From assembly GCF_019278465.1 (NCBI RefSeq), contig NZ_CP058983.1:930001-994000 (forward strand): DNA of 64,000 nucleotides, read 5' to 3'. The notes under the pieces were generated by a model. That model saw nothing but the letters and a program-made list of their open reading frames with translations, was not told where the DNA came from and made no database searches. This document shows positions 7,715 to 15,450 of the stretch, one piece after another. Origin of the DNA: Tenacibaculum sp. AHE14PA. Lineage in GTDB: Bacteria > Bacteroidota > Bacteroidia > Flavobacteriales > Flavobacteriaceae. Numbering within the stretch: position 1 is the stretch's first letter; every line of letters begins with the position of its first letter. The translations under genes were made by a program, and so were the position numbers.

Positions 7715-7745
7715 CAAATTTACGCATTTATATTGATTGCGCAAA
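7715..7745 (-). promoter_or_regulatory. rpmB promoter, TTTG-N19-TAAATTTG
   Basis: On the minus strand TTTG (7742-7745) is followed after exactly 19 bases by TAAATTTG (7715-7722), a complete match to the Bacteroidetes sigma-A consensus TTTG-N19-TAnnTTTG. The leader to the rpmB ATG at 7676 is then about 30 bases. Confidence 0.8.
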
Positions 7746-7932
7746 AAAAACTCATTTAAATTCTTATTATTTTTGATATATTCTAACTGAAGCTAAGCAT
7801 CTAGCCCATCGGAATCGTAACAGTCGGCAAATTTACAAATTATTTTAATAAATATAACTTATATTATCAAATATTTGAAGACTATTATAGAAAGACCTTT
7901 ATATTAACAGCAAGACACTTAAGAACAACACT

Positions 7933-9183
7933 TTATTTTTTTTTTAAAACATTTTCTCGCAACAACTCTAGTGCTTTTGTAACTGTTCTATTTAATACTT
8001 TCTCTCGCGGTTGCCCAAAATCAAACTCATATACTTCTACATTATTTTTTTCGGCAATAGCAATATAAACCAACCCTACATTCTTATTGTTATTATCTGT
8101 AGTAGGCCCAGCGTTTCCTGTTACCGCAATGGCATAATCCGTTTTTAACTGCTCTAAACAACCAATTGCCATTTCTTTAGCAACCTCTTTACTTACAACT
8201 GTAAATTCTTCAATTAATTGCATTGGCACTCCTAGTAATTGCTCTTTTAATTCTGCCGTATAGGTAATAAAACCTCCTTTAAAATAAGCAGAAGATCCTG
8301 CCACAGAAACTAAATCAGCTCCTATTCTACCACCTGTTAAACTCTCAGCAACACTTACCGTTTTATTGAATTTCTTTAACAAACCACCTACACTACTTTC
8401 TATAGATGCTTCTTCATCATAACCAACAATAACGTCAGAAATTAAGGCACTTAGCTCAAAAACACTTTTTGCGACTTCTTTTTCTATAAATTCTTTATCA
8501 GCTCCTTTTGCTGAAATTCGCAATCTTACTTTACCAAACGATGGCAAATACGCTAATTTAATGTGTGCAGGTAAGTTATTTTCCCACGCTTCAATTCTTT
8601 CGGCAATAACACTTTCACCAACACCAACCGTCATTATTGTTGTGTGCGATATAAATGGTAATTTAAATTTTTCTTGAATTTTAGGCAATACCGCATTCGT
8701 AATTAATCCTTTCATCTCATAAGGCACGCCTGGCAATGAAACAAAAACAGTATTATTTTCATAAAACCACATACCTGGCGCGGTACCGAAATAGTTCATT
8801 AATAAAGTTGCCTTAGATGGCAACTGTGCCTGGTATCTTTGCACTTCGTTAAAAGGGTGCTTTATTTTTTTGAATAAACTTTTTATATGTTCAATTACCT
8901 CCTGATACTCAACAACCTCATCGTCTTTAAAATATTCGGCAATTGTTTTTTTAGTGATATCATCTTTTGTCGGGCCAAGGCCTCCTGTTATAATTACGAT
9001 ATCTGCTCTACTTTCCGCTTCTTTTAAAGCATTTAAAATATGTTGCTTTTCATCTTGAATAGAGGTTATTTGATATACTGAAACGCCTATTTTATTTAAT
9101 TCCTGCCCAATCCATTGTGAATTTGTATCCACAATTTGACCTATAAGAATCTCATCTCCAATTGTTATTATTTCTGCGTTCAT
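7933..9183 (-). CDS. cinA: CinA family nicotinamide-nucleotide amidohydrolase
   Basis: 416 residues, two domains. The N-terminal MoCF-binding-like domain (from MNAEIITIGDEILIGQIVDT, with ITGGLGPTKDDITK and SLPGVPYEMK) is the ADP-ribose/NMN-related phosphatase part. The C-terminal CinA domain (VSVAESLTGGRIGADL, SSAYFKGGFITYT, AVTGNAGP) deamidates nicotinamide mononucleotide to nicotinate mononucleotide in pyridine nucleotide recycling. The competence role implied by the name has not been shown in most phyla. It is full length. FAH lies upstream, separated by a hairpin terminator. Confidence 0.93.
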   Translation of the reverse strand: MNAEIITIGDEILIGQIVDTNSQWIGQELNKIGVSVYQITSIQDEKQHILNALKEAESRADIVIITGGLGPTKDDITKKTIAEYFKDDEVVEYQEVIEHIKSLFKKIKHPFNEVQRYQAQLPSKATLLMNYFGTAPGMWFYENNTVFVSLPGVPYEMKGLITNAVLPKIQEKFKLPFISHTTIMTVGVGESVIAERIEAWENNLPAHIKLAYLPSFGKVRLRISAKGADKEFIEKEVAKSVFELSALISDVIVGYDEEASIESSVGGLLKKFNKTVSVAESLTGGRIGADLVSVAGSSAYFKGGFITYTAELKEQLLGVPMQLIEEFTVVSKEVAKEMAIGCLEQLKTDYAIAVTGNAGPTTDNNNKNVGLVYIAIAEKNNVEVYEFDFGQPREKVLNRTVTKALELLRENVLKKK

Positions 9184-9192
9184 ATGCTTATT

Positions 9193-9221
9193 AAAAAAAA
9201 TCCCGCAAAAGCGGAATTTAT
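9193..9221 (-). terminator. Terminator after the FAH-family gene
   Basis: A stem of ATCC(C)GC and GCGGAATTT with an AAAA loop, followed on the minus strand by a run of eight T residues. It lies between the FAH stop (9224) and the cinA start (9183). Confidence 0.7.
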
Positions 9222-9223
9222 AA

Positions 9224-9832
9224 TTATTTTATTTTAATTTCAAAAGCTTGTTTACCTTCAATAACACCAGTTAAAATGTCATTTTCTTTTACAGCGCCAA
9301 CTCCTGCTGGTGTTCCCGTAAAAATAACATCTCCTTTTTTTAAGGTAAAATATTGCGACACATAACTAATCAATTCATCTATTTTCCATAACATCGATAC
9401 TGAATTTCCATCCTGAACTACCTCCTCGTTTTTATGTAACTGAAAAGAAAAATTATCTAAGTTAAAATCTTCTTTCGGATAAAATGTTCCAATAACGGCA
9501 CTACCATCAAAAGCTTTTGCTTTTTCCCAAGGCAATCCTTTTTCTTTACATTTTGCTTGCACGTCACGTGCCGTAAAATCAATTCCCAATCCTATTTCGT
9601 CATAATATTTATGAGCGAATTTAGGAGAAATATGTTTTCCTACTTTATTTATTTTCACCAAAATCTCCACTTCATAATGAATATCATTAGAAAAAGGCGG
9701 AATAAAAAAAGGCATTTTCTTCGGAAGGATTGCTGAATCTGGCTTCAGAAAAACAACAGGATTTTCTGGTTTTTCATTTGCTAATTCTTCGATATGCTTG
9801 GCGTAATTACGCCCAATACAAATTATTTTCAT
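9224..9832 (-). CDS. Fumarylacetoacetate hydrolase family protein
   Basis: 202 residues of the FAH/2-keto-acid hydrolase fold, a metal-dependent family that includes fumarylpyruvate hydrolase and oxaloacetate decarboxylase. Visible signatures are CIGRNYAKHIEEL, the metal-binding Glu region YEVEILVKI, GIDFTARDVQ, and the C-terminal FTGTPAGVG. The exact substrate cannot be read from sequence. I set the start at the ATG giving MKIICIGRNY; an upstream in-frame ATG at 9880 would add 16 residues encoded by repeat family B. Single-gene unit with its own terminator. Confidence 0.9.
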   Translation of the reverse strand: MKIICIGRNYAKHIEELANEKPENPVVFLKPDSAILPKKMPFFIPPFSNDIHYEVEILVKINKVGKHISPKFAHKYYDEIGLGIDFTARDVQAKCKEKGLPWEKAKAFDGSAVIGTFYPKEDFNLDNFSFQLHKNEEVVQDGNSVSMLWKIDELISYVSQYFTLKKGDVIFTGTPAGVGAVKENDILTGVIEGKQAFEIKIK

Positions 9833-9854
9833 ATTTAAAATAAAGGTGTCTATT

Positions 9855-10050
9855 CGAATAAAATGAAGCAATCTAACCATAAGATTACTTCGTCATACTT
9901 CCTTGTAATGACATGATTAATTTTTAAGCTAGAACGTCATTGCTAATAAAATAAAGCAATATAACCACAAGATTACTTCGTCATGCTTCATCGTAATGAC
10001 ATGATTAATTTTTAAGCTAGAACGTCATTGCGAATAAAATGAAGCAATCT
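9855..10050. repeat. 88-bp tandem repeat of palindromic family B, about 2.2 copies
   Basis: GTAATGACATGATTAATTTT occurs at 9905 and again at 9993, and CGAATAAAATGAAGCAAT occurs at 9855 and 10031, giving a period of 88 bases. Each unit holds two near-complementary arms: CGTCATTGCGAATAAAATGA... ending in AGCAATCT, and AGATTACTTCGTCATGCTTC... ending in CGTAATGAC. Related copies are at 42783-42846 and, as a half element, inside menD at 13871-13899. No gene is encoded in 9833-10105. Confidence 0.85.
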
Positions 10051-10105
10051 TTTACATAGATTATTTCATTCCACTTCGTTGCGATAGCAAACTAAATACT
10101 CCGCT

Positions 10106-10945
10106 CTATGGAATCCAAGTTTTTGGAAAGTTTGGTTTTCTTTTTTCAAGAAATGCATCCCTACCTTCTTTAGCCTCATCTGTCATATATGCTAAACGTG
10201 TAACTTCACCAGCAAATACTTGCTGACCTACCATTCCGTCATCTGTTAAGTTCATTGCAAACTTCAACATTTTTATAGATGTTGGCGATTTTTCTAAAAT
10301 CTCTTGTGCCCAATCAAAAGCTGTCTGCTCTAATTCGTCATGAGGTACAACCGCATTTACCATTCCCATATCATACGCTTCTTGCGCGGAATAATTTCTT
10401 CCTAAAAAGAAAATTTCACGAGCTCTTTTCTGCCCTACCATTTTTGCTAAATATGCCGATCCATATCCTGCATCAAACGAAGTTACATCAGCATCGGTTT
10501 GCTTAAAGATAGCGTGTTCTTTACTTGCCAAAGTTAAATCACAAGTAACATGTAAACTATGTCCGCCACCAACTGCCCAACCCGGAACCACACAAATTAC
10601 TGCTTTTGGCATAAAGCGAATTAATCGCTGTACTTCTAATATATTTAAACGATGATAACCGTCTTTACCTACATATCCTTTTTCACCACGTGCATTTTGA
10701 TCTCCACCAGAGCAGAAACTCCAAATCCCGTCTTTAGTTGAAGGCCCTTCCGCAGATAACAATACCACTCCTATATTCGTATCTTCATGCGCATCCTGAA
10801 AAGCATCTAACAATTCTGATGTTGTATGCGGACGAAATGCATTACGCACATTTGGACGGTTAAATGCTATTCTCGCTACATTGTGCGACTTTTTATAAGT
10901 AATATCTTCATACTCTTTGGCAACTTTCCATTGAGGTTGTATCAT
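10106..10945 (-). CDS. menB: 1,4-dihydroxy-2-naphthoyl-CoA synthase MenB
   Basis: 279 residues of the crotonase fold. It closes the second ring of menaquinone by converting o-succinylbenzoyl-CoA to 1,4-dihydroxy-2-naphthoyl-CoA. Diagnostic segments are NRPNVRNAFRPHT, FCSGGDQNARGEKGYVG (oxyanion hole and MenB-specific loop), the TSFDAGYGSAYLA block with the catalytic Asp/Tyr region, and the C-terminal KRKPNFPKTWIP. Menaquinone is the usual quinone in Flavobacteriaceae and supplies the cbb3 and related oxidases. menD lies about 1.9 kb away on the same strand, with an oppositely oriented gene between them, so the men genes are split here. Confidence 0.97.
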   Translation of the reverse strand: MIQPQWKVAKEYEDITYKKSHNVARIAFNRPNVRNAFRPHTTSELLDAFQDAHEDTNIGVVLLSAEGPSTKDGIWSFCSGGDQNARGEKGYVGKDGYHRLNILEVQRLIRFMPKAVICVVPGWAVGGGHSLHVTCDLTLASKEHAIFKQTDADVTSFDAGYGSAYLAKMVGQKRAREIFFLGRNYSAQEAYDMGMVNAVVPHDELEQTAFDWAQEILEKSPTSIKMLKFAMNLTDDGMVGQQVFAGEVTRLAYMTDEAKEGRDAFLEKRKPNFPKTWIP

Positions 10946-10990
10946 AATTTTAAAATATTATCGTTAGTAAGTAGAGCAAAAATAACATAA

Positions 10991-10998
10991 TAACTTTG
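10991..10998 (+). promoter_or_regulatory. -7 element for the esterase-like gene
   Basis: TAACTTTG matches TAnnTTTG and lies 40 bases upstream of the ATG at 11038. It also shows that the in-frame ATG at 10996, inside the element, is not the start. Confidence 0.55.
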
Positions 10999-11037
10999 TT
11001 TTTCTTTTCTATATTTGAACGATATAATACGAATCTT

Positions 11038-12279
11038 ATGAAACAACTATATTTTTTAGTTACTTTATTACTAAGTACCAGCCTTTTTTCGCAAAAAATA
11101 ATTACCGAAAAAATTAATTCTATCGAATTTACGAAAGGTAGATCTGTAAAAATTTACATTCCTGAAAACTACGATAATGATGAAACTGTTAGTTATCCTT
11201 TAGCTATTGTTTTAGGTGATCAATATCTTTTTGACATGTATGTGGGTAATGCTAAATTATATGCTAATACAGATAAAGCTCCACGACAAATAGTTGTTGG
11301 AATAAATATGAGCAATACCTACAATGAAGATATCTCTATTATTCCTTCAAACAATGCTTTAACGACAACTGCCGAAAAATTTCAAAAATTTATAAAGAAC
11401 GAATTGATTCCGCATATGGAATTAAACTACAGAACTTCTCCTTTCATGACCATTGCAGGTCAAGGAAAAGCAGCCGATTTTGTTACTTATTTCTTAAAAG
11501 ATGCGCAGCCAATTTTTAACTCATATCTTTGTATTACGCCCGAACTTACACAGTTTAGCGCTAGCAGAATTCAATCATATTCTTTAGATAGACTAGGAAC
11601 TATCGACAACTCTTATTTTATCTATGCTAGTAACAATAAAGAGTATATAAATCCGAAACAAAACGATCGATTTAGCGAAATAGGAACTTACTTATCTTCT
11701 TTTAATGCTAAAAACATGCATATTACATTCGATAAATTCACGAATGCACCTAACTATTTATCTGTTATTGGTGAAACAATACCAAGAGCTTTCGAGAAAA
11801 TGTTTTATCTATATGCTAAGATTACTAAAAACGAATTTGAGACAAATATTAAGGAGCTAGGTCCTTTAGAGGCTATAAAATATGTTGAACAAAAATATTT
11901 AGATATTCAATATTTATATGGATCGAATTTAAATGTTCGTTTAGATGATATTTTTGCCATTGAAGGAATTGTTATTGATAAATTAGATGGTGATTATTTG
12001 CGTGTTTTAGGTGATTTTGTAATGATTAAATATCCTGATTCTCATATTGGTGATTTTTATGTAGGAAAGTATTACGAAAAAGGAAAAGATTACGAAAAAG
12101 CAGAGTTTTACTACAAAGCTGCTTATGGTAAAATGGAACCTTCGGACCCAAATGCGAATGCTTTTTATGAAAATATTAAACGTGTAACAGATCTTAAAGA
12201 AAGTCAACCTAAAGAAGAAATTATTGAAGATTTTCCTGAAGAGGATGATAATGAAGAGGAAAAAGAAGACGATAAATAA
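11038..12279 (+). CDS. Exported esterase-like alpha/beta-hydrolase fold protein lacking the nucleophilic serine
   Basis: 413 residues from MKQLYFLVTLLLSTSLFSQ, a Sec signal peptide. Residues 35-260 follow the esterase-D fold (KIYIPENYDNDETVSYPLAI, NELIPHMELNYRT). At the nucleophile elbow, where active members have G-x-S-x-G, the sequence is AGQGKAADF (Gly141-Gln142-Gly143), so the catalytic Ser is Gly. Residues 270-390 contain helical repeats resembling TPR (YYEKGKDYEKAEFYYKAAYG). The last 25 residues are strongly acidic. It is probably a non-catalytic binding or scaffold protein of the periplasm. It lies between menB and menD but points the other way, so it is not part of the men unit. Confidence 0.7.
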   Translation: MKQLYFLVTLLLSTSLFSQKIITEKINSIEFTKGRSVKIYIPENYDNDETVSYPLAIVLGDQYLFDMYVGNAKLYANTDKAPRQIVVGINMSNTYNEDISIIPSNNALTTTAEKFQKFIKNELIPHMELNYRTSPFMTIAGQGKAADFVTYFLKDAQPIFNSYLCITPELTQFSASRIQSYSLDRLGTIDNSYFIYASNNKEYINPKQNDRFSEIGTYLSSFNAKNMHITFDKFTNAPNYLSVIGETIPRAFEKMFYLYAKITKNEFETNIKELGPLEAIKYVEQKYLDIQYLYGSNLNVRLDDIFAIEGIVIDKLDGDYLRVLGDFVMIKYPDSHIGDFYVGKYYEKGKDYEKAEFYYKAAYGKMEPSDPNANAFYENIKRVTDLKESQPKEEIIEDFPEEDDNEEEKEDDK

Positions 12280-12295
12280 AGTAGTATATCTAAAA

Positions 12296-12333
12296 TAAAA
12301 ACGGCGACTTAATAATTAAATCGCCGTTTTTAT
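12296..12333. terminator. Bidirectional terminator
   Basis: A perfect stem AAAACGGCGA/TCGCCGTTTT flanked by A- and T-runs, lying between the convergent esterase-like gene (stop 12279) and the S1-domain gene (stop 12349). Confidence 0.85.
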
Positions 12334-12348
12334 TTTGTCTTTGTTTGC

Positions 12349-12798
12349 TTATTTTAACAACTCAATTCTATCTTCTTTTAAAACAATTTTCTTATCCTTA
12401 TACAAACCACCAATAGCTCTTTTAAAAGCTTTTTTACTCATTTGCAATCTAAACTTAATTGATTCAGGAGAGCTTTTATCAGTAAGCATTAAAAAACCTT
12501 TTTCATCTAACTTTCTAAGAATTACATCTGCATCTGTATCAATTACATTTCTAAAACCTTGAGGTCGTAAAGAAATATCAATCTTACCGTCTTCTCTGAT
12601 GTTTTTAACATAACCGTAAGTTTCCATACCTTCTTCGATATCTTGATACACTTCGTTATTAAATAACAAACCTTCAAATTCATCATCAATTAAAACAGTA
12701 TATCCTAATGGAGTTTGTTCAATAATTTTTAAATTTACCTGATCTCCTTCTTGTAATCTATTTTGTGAATCCTCTTGTAATCCGTCTTCTAATTCCAT
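12349..12798 (-). CDS. Short S1-like RNA-binding protein, CvfB-related
   Basis: 149 residues. Residues 15-100 form one or two S1-like beta-barrels (LQEGDQVNLKIIEQTPLGYT, GYVKNIREDGKIDISLRPQG). Residues 105-149 form a winged-helix-like end (SPESIKFRLQMSKKAFKRAI, GGLYKDKKIVL), the typical C terminus of CvfB/YitL proteins. CvfB proteins are about 280 residues with several S1 repeats, so this is a short version retaining one unit plus the winged helix. A role in RNA binding is inferred. It starts one base after the menD stop and is probably translated from the menD transcript. Confidence 0.7.
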   Translation of the reverse strand: MELEDGLQEDSQNRLQEGDQVNLKIIEQTPLGYTVLIDDEFEGLLFNNEVYQDIEEGMETYGYVKNIREDGKIDISLRPQGFRNVIDTDADVILRKLDEKGFLMLTDKSSPESIKFRLQMSKKAFKRAIGGLYKDKKIVLKEDRIELLK

Positions 12799-12799
12799 T

Positions 12800-14452
12800 T
12801 TATAAGTTTTTAAAATAGTTCTTTAAAACTACGTCATTTATTTCTTTCGGAGTAAAAATCTCCATTATTTTTGGATGATTTGATGTTTTATAAAAATCCT
12901 TCAACCCAATATTTAATTCTTCTAAATTAGAAACAGCCATATAATTAAAACTATACATTTTTGCCAAATGCTCAGCAGTTAAGCTATGCGGAGTTTCGAA
13001 ATACCTTGCCGCATTGGTTGACAAAGGCCCGGGAATTACTCTAAAAATCCCACCTCCATCATTGTTTAATATAATGATCCTAAAGTTTTTCGGAATATTA
13101 GTATTCCACAACCCATTACTATCGTAAAAAAAACTTAAATCTCCGGTTATAAAAACTGCAGGTTCTTTATCTGCAAATGCAGCTCCTACAGCTGTACTTG
13201 TACTTCCATCAATTCCACTTGTACCTCTGTTACAAAACACGCGCAAGGTCGCGTTTAAATTAAACAGTTGAGAATATCTAATTATCGAACTATTGCTAAT
13301 TTGCACCTGATAATTATCAGGAATAAATTTTAAAACAGCTTCAAAAGATTTTAAATCAGAATATTCGCAATCAGCTAAATAATGATCATGTTTAGCGTTT
13401 CTATCTTTATTTACAACTAACCAATCTTTTTGATAGTTACTTTTTATAATGTTTTTTTTTCCTTCTATTTTTTGTAAAAAATCAACAGGCTTTTCTTGTA
13501 TAAAATCAGACAAACAATGATAGGTGTCCATTGCCGTTAACTCATCAATATGCCAATGTTGTTTTGGTTGATGCTTTCTTAAAAACTGTTTTATTTTTTT
13601 AGAAATTACCATTCCTCCTAGAGTTACTAGAAGATCGGGTTGTAATTCTAAAAAGTCAGTTTCAGTTAGCGGAAAAATAAGTTTATCAATCGCATTGATA
13701 AATTTTGGATGGTATAAGTTTGAAGTTGTTTCTGTTAAAATCAACACTGATTCATCTTCAACAAACCTATTAAGTATATTTTGTAATTCAGCATCCGGAA
13801 AATTACTTCCCACTAAAATCATTTTTTTAGTGGATGCATTCCAAATTTCAGCTAGTTTTTGATAGTTAACAGATTGCTTTACTTCGTTCGCAATGACGTT
13901 CGGAAAATTAAATTCTTTTAAATCAGCAACCGTTTCATACAACGGCTCATTAAAAGGAACATTAATATGCACTGGCCCTTTTTTAGTGATTACCGTTTGT
14001 AATGCCTCTGCTAATAAATCGCTATTATTTTCTAATTGATTTTTTTCCTCTACTAAATTCGCAGAAAACAAAATATGGTTTTCAAATACATTTTCTTGAC
14101 GAATGGTTTGTCCGTCGCCAATATCAATTAAATGCTTAGGTCTATCTGCCGATATTATTATTAACGGAATATTGCTATAAAAAGCTTCCGCTATTGCGGG
14201 ATAATAATTTAACAACGCCGAACCTGATGAGCAAATAATTGCCACCGGTTTGCGTTTTTGCTGTGCAATTCCCATAGCAAAAAAAGCAGCACTTCGCTCA
14301 TCAACAACACTTAACGTTTCTATATTTGGGTGATTTGAAAACCCAATAGTTAACGGAGCGTTTCTTGATCCTGGTGATATTACAACTGTATCAATATTAA
14401 ATTGATCACAAGCTGAAATAACTAATTGTGCGAGTTCTTTTTTAGGGTACAT
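12800..14452 (-). CDS. menD: 2-succinyl-5-enolpyruvyl-6-hydroxy-3-cyclohexene-1-carboxylate synthase MenD
   Basis: 550 residues of the thiamine diphosphate family. It adds 2-oxoglutarate to isochorismate in menaquinone synthesis. The pyrimidine-binding domain begins MYPKKELAQLVISACDQF and includes ISPGSRNAPLT and CSSGSALLNYYPAIAEA. The diphosphate-binding domain has RGTSGIDGSTSTAVGAA and GDLSFFYDSNGLWN...NNDGGGIF. In the linker after the first domain, the residues NVIANEVKQSV are encoded by a half copy of intergenic repeat B (13871-13899), read in frame. Otherwise full length and apparently intact. Confidence 0.96.
   Translation of the reverse strand: MYPKKELAQLVISACDQFNIDTVVISPGSRNAPLTIGFSNHPNIETLSVVDERSAAFFAMGIAQQKRKPVAIICSSGSALLNYYPAIAEAFYSNIPLIIISADRPKHLIDIGDGQTIRQENVFENHILFSANLVEEKNQLENNSDLLAEALQTVITKKGPVHINVPFNEPLYETVADLKEFNFPNVIANEVKQSVNYQKLAEIWNASTKKMILVGSNFPDAELQNILNRFVEDESVLILTETTSNLYHPKFINAIDKLIFPLTETDFLELQPDLLVTLGGMVISKKIKQFLRKHQPKQHWHIDELTAMDTYHCLSDFIQEKPVDFLQKIEGKKNIIKSNYQKDWLVVNKDRNAKHDHYLADCEYSDLKSFEAVLKFIPDNYQVQISNSSIIRYSQLFNLNATLRVFCNRGTSGIDGSTSTAVGAAFADKEPAVFITGDLSFFYDSNGLWNTNIPKNFRIIILNNDGGGIFRVIPGPLSTNAARYFETPHSLTAEHLAKMYSFNYMAVSNLEELNIGLKDFYKTSNHPKIMEIFTPKEINDVVLKNYFKNL
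13871..13899 (-). repeat. Half copy of repeat family B inside the menD reading frame
   Basis: The minus strand of this 29-base stretch matches the 29 bases ending at 10050 with four mismatches and no gaps: both begin ACGTCATTGCGAA and end AAGCAATCT. It is translated as VIANEVKQS within the MenD linker. Confidence 0.75.
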
Positions 14453-14478
14453 TCTTTAAATCTTTTTAAGATTTAAAA

Positions 14479-14722
14479 GTTATTAGTGTTTAGTAGTTAG
14501 TTATTAGTGAGCGCCAAAAACTAAAATAAACTAAATACTAAAAACCATTCTTAATTTTGCTATTTGTTACTAAACAAGGTTAGCCCTGATTGAAACGGCA
14601 TCCTTTTTTATTTTTCATAAAAAAGATATAGTGAAAAGCAAGAAATAGCTTCTAATTATTTTTAACCTTTAAATTATTAGTGTTTAGCAATGAGTTCGTC
14701 CTAACAACTAAACACTAATAAC
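14479..14722. repeat. 22-base inverted repeat enclosing dispersed repeat A, copy 2
   Basis: The outer arms GTTATTAGTGTTTAGTAGTT(AG) at 14479-14500 and the complement at 14701-14722 differ at one base of 22. Between them, 14579-14652 is a second copy of repeat A, beginning GTTAGCCCTGATTGAAACGG and ending AAGCAAGAAATAGCTTC, with its own poly-T/poly-A hairpin. The region separates the fsa-type gene from menD and contains no gene. Confidence 0.7.
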
Positions 14723-14728
14723 TATTTT

Positions 14729-15382
14729 CTAGTTTCCTTTTTTATAATCTTCTAAAAACTTTGCTAAACCAATATCAGTTAATGGGTGCTTTAACAAACC
14801 TTCAATAGCACTTAAAGGACCTGTCATTACATCAGAACCTAATTTAGCGCAATCAATAATATGCATTGTATGACGCACAGATGCAGCTAAAATTTGTGTT
14901 TCGAACATATAGTTATCATAAATTTGACGAATTTCTGAGATTAAATTTAATCCGTCTGTAGAAATATCATCTAAACGCCCAATAAACGGAGAAACATACG
15001 TTGCGCCGGCTTTTGCTGCCAATAAAGCTTGACCTGCAGAAAACACTAACGTTACGTTTGTTTTAATTCCTTTTGATGAAAAATATTTACAAGCTTTTAT
15101 TCCGTCTTTTATCATTGGTAATTTTACCACGATTTGAGGATTTAAAGCAGCTAAAGCTTCCCCTTCTTTTACCATTCCATCAAAATCTGTTGAAATTACC
15201 TCAGCAGAAACATCACCTTCTACTAATTCGCAAATTGCTTTGTAGTGGTTTATAATGTTTACTTCTCCTGTAATTCCTTCTTTTGCCATTAAAGACGGAT
15301 TTGTGGTTACACCATCTAAAATACCTAAAGCTTGTGCTTCTTTAATCTGATCTAAGTTAGCTGTATCTATAAAAAATTTCAT
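14729..15382 (-). CDS. Transaldolase-like fructose-6-phosphate aldolase (FSA/TalC type)
   Basis: 217 residues, the short single-domain class of the transaldolase family (about 220 residues against 315 for classical TalB). It starts MKFFIDTANLDQIKEA and has GVTTNPSLMAKEG, the Schiff-base Lys87 in QIVVKLPM, NVTLVFSAGQALLAAKAGA, and SVRHTMHI. Members either cleave fructose 6-phosphate or act as true transaldolases in the pentose phosphate pathway; the choice cannot be settled by reading, though NCBI-type naming for this form is fructose-6-phosphate aldolase. Cytosolic, single gene with its own -7 element. Confidence 0.92.
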   Translation of the reverse strand: MKFFIDTANLDQIKEAQALGILDGVTTNPSLMAKEGITGEVNIINHYKAICELVEGDVSAEVISTDFDGMVKEGEALAALNPQIVVKLPMIKDGIKACKYFSSKGIKTNVTLVFSAGQALLAAKAGATYVSPFIGRLDDISTDGLNLISEIRQIYDNYMFETQILAASVRHTMHIIDCAKLGSDVMTGPLSAIEGLLKHPLTDIGLAKFLEDYKKGN

Positions 15383-15442
15383 GTTATATATATTATATGA
15401 TTGTGTTCTAATTTATTTAAAATCCTGCTTTCTAAAGCCTTG

Positions 15443-15450
15443 CAAATTTA
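15443..15450 (-). promoter_or_regulatory. -7 element of the aldolase gene
   Basis: The minus strand reads TAAATTTG, a full TAnnTTTG match, 60 bases upstream of the aldolase ATG. It overlaps the stop codon of the upstream SDR gene. Confidence 0.5.

Noticed and set aside
9833..9880. N-terminal extension of the FAH-family protein (16 residues)
   Set aside because: The residues are encoded by repeat B; the family starts at MKIICIGRNY.
9855..10050. CRISPR array
   Set aside because: The 88-base units are repeated whole with no unique spacers, and no cas gene is present.
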